A program made the translations under genes and the position numbers. From the NCBI GenBank assembly GCA_002432565.1, contig DJFP01000165.1:2155-7756 (forward strand): a stretch of 5,602 nucleotides of DNA. The letters run 5' to 3'. The first letter of the stretch is position 1; the number at the start of each line of letters is the position of its first letter. This stretch comes from Flavobacteriales bacterium UBA5869. GTDB lineage: Bacteria; Bacteroidota; Bacteroidia; Flavobacteriales_D; Crocinitomicaceae. Positions 1 through 5,602 of this stretch are shown here, in pieces. Under the pieces are notes generated by a model. The model did no database searches and was not told the origin of the DNA. It was given only the letters and a program-made list of their open reading frames with translations.

Positions 1-1929
1 GGAGTCGGTAACACTTTATCGCGGAATTTTGGAAGGCATCTCAATGCAGGACGATTCGCTGATGCTGCTCGCGAAATGGATATTGTTACTTCAGGCGGTA
101 GAAGATTAAGAGGTCTTTTCAAGCGTAGAAATGCAGAATATGATTTATTTGAAAACGGTGTTTACGGAGATGTCAATAATTATGAGGACGAGTTCTTAAC
201 ATTTAAAACAACTGTGAGATTATCAAAGTCTAAATCATTTTCAGATCCTTTCCCTCATATTAAAAGCGCCATATTCAAAGCCTTTTTACCAACTATTTTG
301 AAGCACGAAGGAGGATTTGTAAACAATCCGGCAGATCCGGGTGGTGCGACCAATAAAGGAATCACCATCGGAACTTTCCAAAAATATGGTGAATCACTTT
401 TAGCAGTCGAGCCGACTTTGGAGAACCTGAAAAAATTGACTGATGAACAAGCCGGGCTTATTTACGAGCAAATCTACTGGAACAAATTATCGGGTGAGGA
501 AATAAAAGATGTTCAGGTTGCTTATCAATACGTTGATTTCTACATCAATGCCGGATCGAATGCCATTCGCACCATGCAGCGTGTATTGAACAGTTTGGGC
601 AAACCGGTTCCTGTAACGGGAATAATGGATAGAGACACATTGGATGCAATCAATGCAGTGAATGGTGAACAACTGTTTAACGCATTCCGCGCAAGACGGA
701 TCCAATACTATGAGCGTTTGGTAGAAAAGAAACCTCAAATGGAGCAATTCCTGAAAGGCTGGAAAACCCGGGCGAACAGTTTTGTTTATTCTCCGGACGG
801 AATCTCTGAAGGAAAAAGCTATCTCCATGCTTTCGGTTTGAATCCGGACGATTACACCTGGGAAATATACAAGGTTAAAAGCGGTGAAAGCTTGTGGTCT
901 ATTATTCGCAGCAAATGGAACCTCCCTGCTTCCGATGCATCCAATGTGAAGCAGGTAAAAGAGCTTGCCGAGATGACCGTTGCGAAAAATGGCAAATCAG
1001 ATGGGTGGCAGCCCGGATTAAACGATCCCATTTACATTCCGACAACCAAAAAAGGCTCCTCCGCTCCGGGTTCTGCGACCTTAAATCCAGCGGATTATAA
1101 CTGGGAAACTTACAAGGTGAAATCCGGAGAAAGTTTGTGGTCCATTATTCGTGGTAAATGGAAGCTTCCGGCTTCTGATAAATCAAATGCAAACGAGGTA
1201 AAAGAGCTTGTGGATATGACCGCTTCCAAAAATGGCAAATCAGCTTCCTGGGAACCAGGTTTGAATGAAACGATTCAGATACCAGTCACAAAGAAAGGTG
1301 CAGCTGCCGGAACAAGTACGCTTACAAAAGGGTGGTTTACCGACAGTAAAATAAAAATCCAAAAAGTAAGTGAAGCCGATAAAGGAGCTATAACACCAGT
1401 TGCAATTGTATTACACCGAACAGAAAACAACAGTACATCCGGTACTGTAAGCGGATTTAAAAGTGGAATAGCAGCCCACTTCGTAGTGGGAAAAGACGGC
1501 GAAATCATTCAAACGGTTGGAACAGACAGAAAAGCACAACATGTCGGAAAGATTCGCTCCCGATGTGAACAGGAAAAAACCTGTTCGGTAGAAGACGGCA
1601 AAGTCATTAAAAAGATCTGGGAAGGAAAGACTTCTTATGGAGATCGGGTTGAAAAAGTACATAATCATGAGCTTGGTAAATCCTACCCGGACAGATACCC
1701 ATATAACGGAGATTCGATAGGAATTGAAGTAGTCGGTGCTTATACTGCATCTTCCAAAACCTGGGATGCAGTTCCTGCCGATCAGGCAGACTCAGTGGCC
1801 TATTTGGTGAATTTACTGAAGAAGGAATTGAGTTTGACCAATGCGGATATTTATGTTCATGAAAAAATATCCTACAAAACCGAAGGTGAAGGACAAACCG
1901 TTTACGATGCTATCAAGTCCAAGATCTGA
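1..1929 (+). CDS. Modular peptidoglycan hydrolase: GH24 end + GH108 + 2 LysM-like + Amidase_2 (5' partial)
   Basis: Predicted to cut peptidoglycan at both the glycan (muramidase) and the MurNAc-L-Ala amide bonds. The frame is open from base 1, so the true start lies upstream and the ATG at 76 is internal. Numbering from that ATG, residues -25 to about 28 match the end of phage-type GH24 lysozymes (HLNAGRFADAA, then GGRRLRGLFKRRNAEYDLF). The GH24 catalytic Glu lies off the window. Residues 66-150 are a GH108 domain with likely catalytic Glu78 in KHEGGF and the conserved DPGGATNKGIT. Residues 152-236 resemble PG_binding_3. Residues 255-327 and 336-408 are two LysM-like repeats (YKVKSGESLWSII). 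Residues 440-617 are Amidase_2, with His447 (VLHRTE), NGDSIGIEVVG and His595 (VHEKISYKTEGEG). The gene ends at TGA 1927-1929 just before a strong terminator. Such architectures occur in phage lysins and in contractile-injection or T6SS-type effectors; which applies here cannot be told. Domain calls are confident, biological role is inference. Confidence 0.9.
   Translation, partial: GVGNTLSRNFGRHLNAGRFADAAREMDIVTSGGRRLRGLFKRRNAEYDLFENGVYGDVNNYEDEFLTFKTTVRLSKSKSFSDPFPHIKSAIFKAFLPTILKHEGGFVNNPADPGGATNKGITIGTFQKYGESLLAVEPTLENLKKLTDEQAGLIYEQIYWNKLSGEEIKDVQVAYQYVDFYINAGSNAIRTMQRVLNSLGKPVPVTGIMDRDTLDAINAVNGEQLFNAFRARRIQYYERLVEKKPQMEQFLKGWKTRANSFVYSPDGISEGKSYLHAFGLNPDDYTWEIYKVKSGESLWSIIRSKWNLPASDASNVKQVKELAEMTVAKNGKSDGWQPGLNDPIYIPTTKKGSSAPGSATLNPADYNWETYKVKSGESLWSIIRGKWKLPASDKSNANEVKELVDMTASKNGKSASWEPGLNETIQIPVTKKGAAAGTSTLTKGWFTDSKIKIQKVSEADKGAITPVAIVLHRTENNSTSGTVSGFKSGIAAHFVVGKDGEIIQTVGTDRKAQHVGKIRSRCEQEKTCSVEDGKVIKKIWEGKTSYGDRVEKVHNHELGKSYPDRYPYNGDSIGIEVVGAYTASSKTWDAVPADQADSVAYLVNLLKKELSLTNADIYVHEKISYKTEGEGQTVYDAIKSKI
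838..1299 (+). repeat. Tandem LysM-like coding repeats within the lysin
   Basis: Two 219-base units (838-1056 and 1081-1299) are separated by a 24-base linker coding for Ser/Ala/Gly/Pro-rich residues, giving a period of 243 bases. The encoded 73-residue units are identical at about 53 positions. Both begin LNPxDYxWE, continue YKVKSGESLWSIIR and end with IP..TKKG. The first half of each unit looks like a LysM motif, a peptidoglycan/chitin-binding fold. The second half (VKEL..MT..KNGKS, then W.PGLN..I.IP) is longer than a classical LysM of about 45 residues. The repeats probably tether the enzyme to its substrate and separate the GH108 module from the amidase. Confidence 0.85.
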
Positions 1930-1946
1930 TGAATCCGGGAATAACT

Positions 1947-1978
1947 AAAAATGGGGGAAGTCAACTTCCCCCATTTTT
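1947..1978. terminator. Bidirectional rho-independent terminator
   Basis: A perfect 14-bp inverted repeat (arms 1947-1960 and 1965-1978, core GGGGGAAG / CTTCCCCC) with a TCAA loop is flanked by an A-run on the left and a T-run on the right. It reads as a G/C-rich hairpin followed by U residues on both strands. It lies 17 bases after the lysin stop and directly abuts the TAA (1981-1979) of the convergent gene, so one element can terminate both transcripts. Confidence 0.93.
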
Positions 1979-2605
1979 TTATGCTTTCGACTGCGTTGGT
2001 TTCACCGTTTTCGGTGCGGCTTTTTTAACAGCTTTGGGTTTAGCTGCAACCGCGGGCTTGGGCAAGACTTCCGGCTGCGGAGTTTTTTGTTCCGTGACCA
2101 AAATATCCTTCCCTCCTGTCCCGCTTTCGGGTTTCGGAGTTGATGTGGTAACAGGTGCAGCTTCTTTTGGAATGGTTGCTTTTTCACTCCACCCGAAACC
2201 GGCAAATATCTCCGGAATTACGTAAACAAAAGCTTTAAATGTTTCTTCGGATACATCCCTGTTCTTCACTAGTATCTCTTCTTCCATTTCATAACTTACT
2301 TTCGCCCTGCCATTCGGATAAATGACCTGAGGTTTAAGCCAGGTCACAAAATCATCCTCACTGTTGGTGCTTTTATTGACTGTATACTTCAGATTCAGAA
2401 TACTGAGGCTTTCATACCCGTTCGGGATTGCAAGTATGGAATCTTCTGAGTAATCAATTTCATGGATTCCTGCATACATACCAAATTTAAGTCTATGTGC
2501 CCGTTCGGCCTGAGTAAATGATACGTCAAACTTTAATGAAATTTTAGCGCGGTTTTTCGTTTTCCCGCGAGCTACTTTGAGCTCCAGGTTTTTAATTGTT
2601 GCCAT
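1979..2605 (-). CDS. Unrecognised 208-residue protein with Pro/Ala/Lys-rich tail
   Basis: I do not recognise the family. Residues 1-140 look like a folded, mostly beta domain: alternating hydrophobic and charged strands such as AKISLKFDVSF, SILNLKYTV and KAFVYVIPEIFAGFGW. Residues 145-208 are low complexity, rich in Pro, Thr, Ala and Lys, and become strongly basic at the end (KPKAVKKAAPKTVKPTQSKA), like the flexible tails of some DNA- or wall-contacting proteins. No signal peptide or membrane segment is visible, so a cytoplasmic location is likely. The ATG at 2605 is the natural start. It has no Shine-Dalgarno sequence but an A/T-rich leader, as is usual in Bacteroidota. The gene is convergent with the lysin and shares its terminator. 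It could be a partner or structural protein of a phage-like or injection system, but that rests on position only. The reading frame is very probably real; the function is unknown. Confidence 0.8.
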   Translation of the reverse strand: MATIKNLELKVARGKTKNRAKISLKFDVSFTQAERAHRLKFGMYAGIHEIDYSEDSILAIPNGYESLSILNLKYTVNKSTNSEDDFVTWLKPQVIYPNGRAKVSYEMEEEILVKNRDVSEETFKAFVYVIPEIFAGFGWSEKATIPKEAAPVTTSTPKPESGTGGKDILVTEQKTPQPEVLPKPAVAAKPKAVKKAAPKTVKPTQSKA

Positions 2606-2884
2606 GAATAGAGGTTTTTATAAATCAGGATGAAAATACGTTTTTTTTGGTTTCGTGATGCCTTGTAACACAAGTATTTATCGAATAAATTTTACTGGAA
2701 GACGGGTGGTTTATGGAGCTGTTTGACCGGGAAGAATGGTTTGGTAGATTTGCACGCCGCGGCCAGAGCTTTTTTGTTTTACACACTGAACGCTTACACC
2801 TTAGCCGCAGCGTTGGCGCATCTCACGAATTTCGCGAATCAGAAATGAATTGTTTTATCGGATTGAATGATAACTATGTGGTTT
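2606..2884. other. Intergenic region with several short inverted repeats
   Basis: This stretch lies between two minus-strand genes and shows no convincing coding frame. It contains a T8 run (2641-2648), two adjacent inverted repeats at 2662-2690, a 6-bp stem with a 14-base loop (AACGCT 2789-2794 / AGCGTT 2809-2814) and an A/T-palindromic patch around TTCGCGAA (2832-2839). The promoter of the 208-residue gene should lie in its left half. I see no clear terminator after the phosphoesterase gene. Confidence 0.6.
2662..2690. promoter_or_regulatory. Two adjacent inverted repeats upstream of the 208-residue gene
   Basis: CTTGT-AAC-ACAAG (2662-2674) is followed one base later by ATTTAT-CGA-ATAAAT (2676-2690). 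Both have perfect arms with 3-base centres. They sit 57-85 bases before the ATG at 2605, a usual place for an operator or promoter region on the minus strand. No convincing Bacteroidota -33/-7 pair could be fixed, so a regulatory role is inference only. Confidence 0.3.
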
Positions 2885-3433
2885 TTATTCACCGCCTCTT
2901 TTTAGCTGAAACTGTCCGAGTTCCACGTATTTCCTGTCTGAGGTGTATTTCAATAAGGTAAACTGATCGAAAACCAGTTCGCGGTTGACATCGAAATGGT
3001 CTACGACGAGCGTTTGCGGGATTTTATCGCCCGGAACTTTATATGCAAGTGTCAGATGCCATTTTCCTTTTCTGCCTTTCGGAACTTCTGTTTTCAGATC
3101 GGCGATCAGTTTGGAAAGAGGCTCGGAAGCACTAGCTTCAATCACCAGGTGTTTTCCCCATTGCGGACCTACCAGGCTGGCTTTACCCAAGTGCACATTC
3201 AATAATTCATGACTTTGAAGAACAGTAGTAATTCCATTTACCATCCATTCATCGGCCTCCGGTTTATCTTCCCAGGAAACCAGCGTGATGTGCGGTTTCG
3301 AAGTTTGCGTGTACTTTTCGGGAATTCCGGCACGTGCAGCTGATGCTTTCCGGTCGACCAGGAATTGCATGGATTCCGTATCGGGATTTAGTAAGAGGTA
3401 ATAACAGGTTTTGTTTTCCGGTTGCTTTTCCAA
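2885..3433 (-). CDS. 2H phosphoesterase / 2'-5' RNA ligase-like protein
   Basis: A 182-residue protein of the 2H phosphoesterase superfamily (2'-5' RNA ligase, cyclic phosphodiesterase, ThpR-like). It carries the two diagnostic HxT motifs, HIT in KPHITLVSW (His48, Thr50) and HLT in KWHLTLAYK (His126, Thr128), about 78 residues apart. The length is typical of the family. Members act on 2',3'-cyclic or 2'-5' phosphodiester bonds in RNA or nucleotides; the substrate here cannot be read from sequence. No signal peptide is seen, so it is probably cytosolic. The start is TTG at 3433-3431. No in-frame ATG lies between the upstream stop (TGA 3454-3452) and this codon. The next Met (residue 22) would remove the first beta strand (YYLLLNPD), which the fold needs. 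No Shine-Dalgarno sequence precedes it. It lies 279 bases from the next minus-strand gene, so the two are probably transcribed separately. Confidence 0.88.
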   Translation of the reverse strand: MEKQPENKTCYYLLLNPDTESMQFLVDRKASAARAGIPEKYTQTSKPHITLVSWEDKPEADEWMVNGITTVLQSHELLNVHLGKASLVGPQWGKHLVIEASASEPLSKLIADLKTEVPKGRKGKWHLTLAYKVPGDKIPQTLVVDHFDVNRELVFDQFTLLKYTSDRKYVELGQFQLKRGGE

Positions 3434-3443
3434 TGGGTGACAG

Positions 3444-3749
3444 TTACAAATTCACTGGAAAGATAGGAATACGTGTGGAAACAACAAAGGGATTCAGTCC
3501 TGTTTCCATGCCTTTCTCTTTATAGCTCAGAAGGATTGTACTCAAATACGGCGAACTTCTTATCCGCCCGATTGCGGATTCTCCAATCGCATATCAACGC
3601 ACCAATTGATTTTCAAAGCAGGAATGACCGGTCGAAGAATAAGGCATTCGGTTTCGGCGAAGCTGTTCCGGAAAGTGCTTGTCATTTGGGATCATGATCC
3701 CTCCTTTCCGTGAAGCGCTCCATTCCCTTCCTCTCCGTCCGAAATTCAT
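3444..3749 (-). pseudogene. Possible decayed small gene: 102-codon frame broken by one TGA
   Basis: From ATG 3749-3747 the minus strand runs 51 codons to TGA (3596-3594), then 49 more codons in the same frame to TAA (3446-3444). The TGA could be a mutated TGG (Trp). An inner ATG (3695-3693) has AGGAGG four bases before it, the only strong Shine-Dalgarno-like sequence in the window. That inner start gives a product beginning MIPNDKHFPEQLRRNRMPYS. An overlapping second frame (ATG 3685-3683 to TAA 3562-3560, 41 codons) is also open. No domain is recognised and the composition is ordinary for coding. It could equally be chance open frames inside a repeated intergenic element, so confidence is low. 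Confidence 0.25.
3688..3701. repeat. 14-bp perfect palindrome GGGATCATGATCCC
   Basis: A perfect inverted repeat without a spacer. On the minus strand it overlaps the AGGAGG sequence and contains the inner ATG of the broken small frame. It could be a dimeric regulator site, part of a repeated element, or chance. Confidence 0.5.
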
Positions 3750-3782
3750 ACTTGAATTTAGGCTCCGATCAATAATGAAAAT

Positions 3783-3790
3783 TAGTTTTT
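3783..3790 (+). promoter_or_regulatory. Weak candidate -7 element for the repeat-protein gene
   Basis: TAGTTTTT resembles the Bacteroidota -7 consensus TAnnTTTG with one mismatch and sits 46 bases before the preferred ATG at 3837. A TTTA at 3757-3760 is the nearest -33-like match, and its spacing is slightly long. The assignment is weak. Confidence 0.2.
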
Positions 3791-3836
3791 TATGAATTTA
3801 ATGATTAAATTGAATGATATATCAATTGGTTGTATT

Positions 3837-5602
3837 ATGAAAAACGATACATTGAAAAATCTGTTTTTATGTGGCTTGATCTGCTTTTTTACGAAAGAAA
3901 CATCAGCAGCTAACCGTTACTGGGTTGCTACAAGTGCTGCAAACTGGAACAATAGTACGAATTGGTCAACTGCTTCAGGCGGAGCCGGCGGAGCTTCTGT
4001 ACCCGGGGCAAGTGATGCGGCCATTTTTGACGGAGCAGGTGGAAGCAATGGAACTTGTAACCTGGATATAGCACCAACCATCTCCGGGATAACTATCAGC
4101 GGATATAGTGGTACGATTGATCTAAATGGAAACGACCTGACTGTTTCAGGCACCTCCAACACTACTTTTTCTTCCGGGACTATGACCAATACCCTGGGAA
4201 CAGGGGCAACTTTTGCACTCACAACTACCGGAATTCTTACTTTCAGCGGAACCACTTTCGGGACAAGCACATCCTTTGCTCCTGTTGTAAACTGTTCGGC
4301 AGGACAGGTCTATTTAAACGGGAGTACGTTTTATGGTACAACAACAATTGCAAAGACAGGTGCAACCAATAATTTAGGCAATGGTGGAAATACATTTCAT
4401 GGCCTTACCACCCTATTAAATTCAGGGAGCAGTTTTTTCGCTACAGCTTTTACTACGCCTGATGTTTTTCATTCTGATCTGACGCTGACAAATACGGGTT
4501 CTGCCTGGATTGCCATGTCTGACAATTCAGTTGGAAACATGTATCACGGGAATATTATTGTCAACTCCACCAATGGTACAACCAACGCGGGAGTTACTTT
4601 TGGAAACGGACCAGGTACATCCATATCTTCTACATTAGCCAGTGGAAAAACGATCAGTGTAGGCGCAACCGGATTTACAGCCGGGCGGCTTTTACTGAGG
4701 TATTTTACCCAACTCGGAACTACAGCACAAAACCTGGTATTTACCGGCACAGGAATTCTTTACCTCGGTCCTTTCTCGACCTTTAATGGCAATGTTGATT
4801 TCCGCACCCCGCAAATTTACCTGAATGACTGCACATATCATGGAACAGCTTACCTTGAAAAGAAAGGTGCCGGGAATAATTTCGGAAATGGGGGAAATAT
4901 CTTCAACGGAGTAACAACACTTGTCAATTCAGGTACTGCGCTTTTTGTAACAGCAGCCACAATTGCCGATACTTTTAATATGGATGTTACACTTATCAAT
5001 ACAGGAACATCATCCATCGGGCTTGCCGATATTGCACCAAATACCCGGTTTAATGGCAACATCATCGTGAATTCTACTGCTGGAGTCGGGATCACCATCG
5101 GATTCAATACAGCTGCATCGGCTAGCATGGCTGAAGGGAAAACAATTAGTGTCGGTGGTACCGGTGTTTCCGGAGGGGCGGTTGAAATCAGGCATTTTAC
5201 CCAGGGAACAACGGTCGGGGGAACTGCCCAGGACCTCACATTTACCGGGACCGGGATTCTTAAAATCGGCCCCGCATGTATCTTTAACGGAAATGTGAAT
5301 TTTACCGCACCACAAATTTATTTGAATGGCAGTACATACAACGGCACTGCAACCATGAATAAAAATGGAAATACGACAACAATTTCAAACGGGTCCAATA
5401 TTTTTAATGGAACGACAAGCTTAACGAATAGCAGTACTGCACAATGGATACTCGGAAACACAACCGGCGATACCTACAACGGGCCGGTTACTTTTATTCA
5501 ATCCTCTTCCGGAGCATTGTCTCCTGCTTACAATTCAAACAACTATTTTTCAAGTAATATTACCATTAACAGTACGGTGATCATTACCTTCGGAAGCGGT
5601 AC
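3837..5602 (+). CDS. Large secreted adhesin-like repeat protein (3' partial)
   Basis: The frame runs open for 588 codons to the window edge. Residues 1-24 form a signal peptide: MKNDTLK, hydrophobic NLFLCGLICFF, cleavage near ETSA/A. Residues 25-70 show the pattern RYWV, NWNNSTNWS, GGAGGASVPGASD, IFDG, common at the start of large Bacteroidota exported proteins. Repeats of about 168 residues begin at residues 159, 328 and 495, each opening with YLN..TY/F.GT and including N(I/T)F.G.T.L.NS, GKTISVG.TG, FTGTGIL and FNGNV.F..PQIYLN. The Ser/Thr/Asn/Gly-rich strand-turn-strand pattern suggests a beta-helix or stacked beta structure. Such proteins are usually exported by Sec and, if a C-terminal sorting domain follows off the window, by the type IX system. 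ATGs at 3792 and 3801 are also in frame, but they would bury the signal peptide, so 3837 is preferred. No Shine-Dalgarno sequence is seen. An adhesin or matrix role is inference. Confidence 0.88.
   Translation, partial: MKNDTLKNLFLCGLICFFTKETSAANRYWVATSAANWNNSTNWSTASGGAGGASVPGASDAAIFDGAGGSNGTCNLDIAPTISGITISGYSGTIDLNGNDLTVSGTSNTTFSSGTMTNTLGTGATFALTTTGILTFSGTTFGTSTSFAPVVNCSAGQVYLNGSTFYGTTTIAKTGATNNLGNGGNTFHGLTTLLNSGSSFFATAFTTPDVFHSDLTLTNTGSAWIAMSDNSVGNMYHGNIIVNSTNGTTNAGVTFGNGPGTSISSTLASGKTISVGATGFTAGRLLLRYFTQLGTTAQNLVFTGTGILYLGPFSTFNGNVDFRTPQIYLNDCTYHGTAYLEKKGAGNNFGNGGNIFNGVTTLVNSGTALFVTAATIADTFNMDVTLINTGTSSIGLADIAPNTRFNGNIIVNSTAGVGITIGFNTAASASMAEGKTISVGGTGVSGGAVEIRHFTQGTTVGGTAQDLTFTGTGILKIGPACIFNGNVNFTAPQIYLNGSTYNGTATMNKNGNTTTISNGSNIFNGTTSLTNSSTAQWILGNTTGDTYNGPVTFIQSSSGALSPAYNSNNYFSSNITINSTVIITFGSG
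4311..5602 (+). repeat. Tandem ~500-bp coding repeats of the adhesin-like gene
   Basis: Units run 4311-4817 (169 codons), 4818-5318 (167 codons) and 5319 to the edge (partial). The similarity is clear at protein level (YLN..TY.GT; NNxGNGGNxF.G.TTL.NSG; GNIIVNST; GKTISVG.TG; FTGTGIL; FNGNV.F..PQI). It is looser at DNA level, which suggests old duplications under selection on the protein. The third unit has diverged more: it lacks the GNGGN block and changes after SNIFNGTTSLTNSS. Confidence 0.8.

Larger units (their letters stand above)
3434..3836. other. 403-base region without a confident gene; palindrome-rich
   Basis: The region divides the phosphoesterase gene and the repeat-protein gene, which point away from each other, so it should hold both promoters. 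Perfect palindromes occur at 3626-3633 (GACCGGTC), 3666-3673 (TTCCGGAA) and 3688-3701 (GGGATCATGATCCC). An imperfect 21-base palindrome lies at 3569-3589, and an inverted repeat AAATTCA/TGAATTT at 3742-3759. All three minus-strand frames stay open for long stretches at about 3444-3749 (see the pseudogene candidate). The part from about 3760 rightward becomes A/T-rich, as a promoter would. No tRNA or known RNA family was recognised. Confidence 0.5.

Noticed and set aside
487..1668. Minus-strand and alternate plus-strand frames inside the lysin
   Set aside because: They overlap well-supported catalytic and LysM domains in another frame and show no family features.
1929..2225. Plus-strand open frame of 98 codons whose ATG overlaps the lysin stop
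   Set aside because: It crosses the terminator hairpin and lies antisense to the 208-residue gene, which has better composition and a natural start and stop at the terminator.
1..2605. Lysin plus neighbour as a type VI or contractile-injection effector-immunity pair
   Set aside because: No PAAR, VgrG, tube or sheath gene is visible. The neighbour lacks a signal peptide and is convergent instead of co-transcribed, so this stays a hypothesis.
2713..2961. Plus-strand frame of 82 codons in the intergenic region
   Set aside because: It overlaps the end of the phosphoesterase gene antisense, passes through the inverted repeats, and has no recognisable domain.
3473..3697. Plus-strand frame of 74 codons
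   Set aside because: It is antisense to the cryptic minus-strand frames and has no domain or plausible start context. The several open frames in this segment are reported together as the cryptic region instead.
3917..5315. Several minus-strand frames of 68-129 codons rich in Pro/Val
   Set aside because: They are antisense shadows of the Thr/Gly-rich repeat gene; the codon bias of the plus strand creates them.
4311..5602. CRISPR-like or satellite repeats
   Set aside because: The regularity is protein-level repetition of about 500 bases in an open frame; there are no short identical repeats with unique spacers.

Overview
The window most likely comes from a member of the Bacteroidota, perhaps Flavobacteriia or Crocinitomicaceae. 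This is inferred from three things: coding starts lack clear Shine-Dalgarno sequences, GC content is moderate, and the last gene encodes a secreted, Ser/Thr/Asn/Gly-rich repeat protein whose N-terminus has the RYWV...NW...NWS...GGAGGASVP...D..IFDG pattern common in large Bacteroidota surface proteins. The lineage is not proven by any marker gene here.

Layout. Bases 1-1929 (+) hold the 3' part of a large modular peptidoglycan hydrolase. It has the end of a GH24 (phage-type) lysozyme domain, a complete GH108 muramidase-like domain with its peptidoglycan-binding tail, two near-identical LysM-like repeats, and a C-terminal Amidase_2 zinc amidase domain. Its start lies off the left edge. A strong bidirectional terminator (1947-1978) separates it from a convergent gene (1979-2605, -) for an unrecognised 208-residue protein with a Pro/Ala/Lys-rich tail. 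After about 280 bases with several small inverted repeats comes a 2H phosphoesterase / 2'-5' RNA ligase-like gene (2885-3433, -), which appears to start with TTG. Bases 3434-3836 contain no confident gene. Their minus strand does carry a 102-codon frame broken by a single TGA, an overlapping 41-residue frame, an AGGAGG sequence and several short palindromes, so this may be a decayed gene or a mobile or repeated intergenic element. From 3837 to the right edge (+) runs the 5' part of a secreted, adhesin-like protein built of about 168-residue repeats.

The genes do not form one obvious operon or pathway. The lysin and the repeat protein both concern the cell envelope or exterior (wall degradation, surface or secreted structure). 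The phosphoesterase is a housekeeping-type or RNA/nucleotide enzyme. The most unusual items are the lysin, with three catalytic modules in one chain, and the cryptic intergenic segment at about 3440-3750. I found no tRNA, rRNA, CRISPR array or intact transposase.
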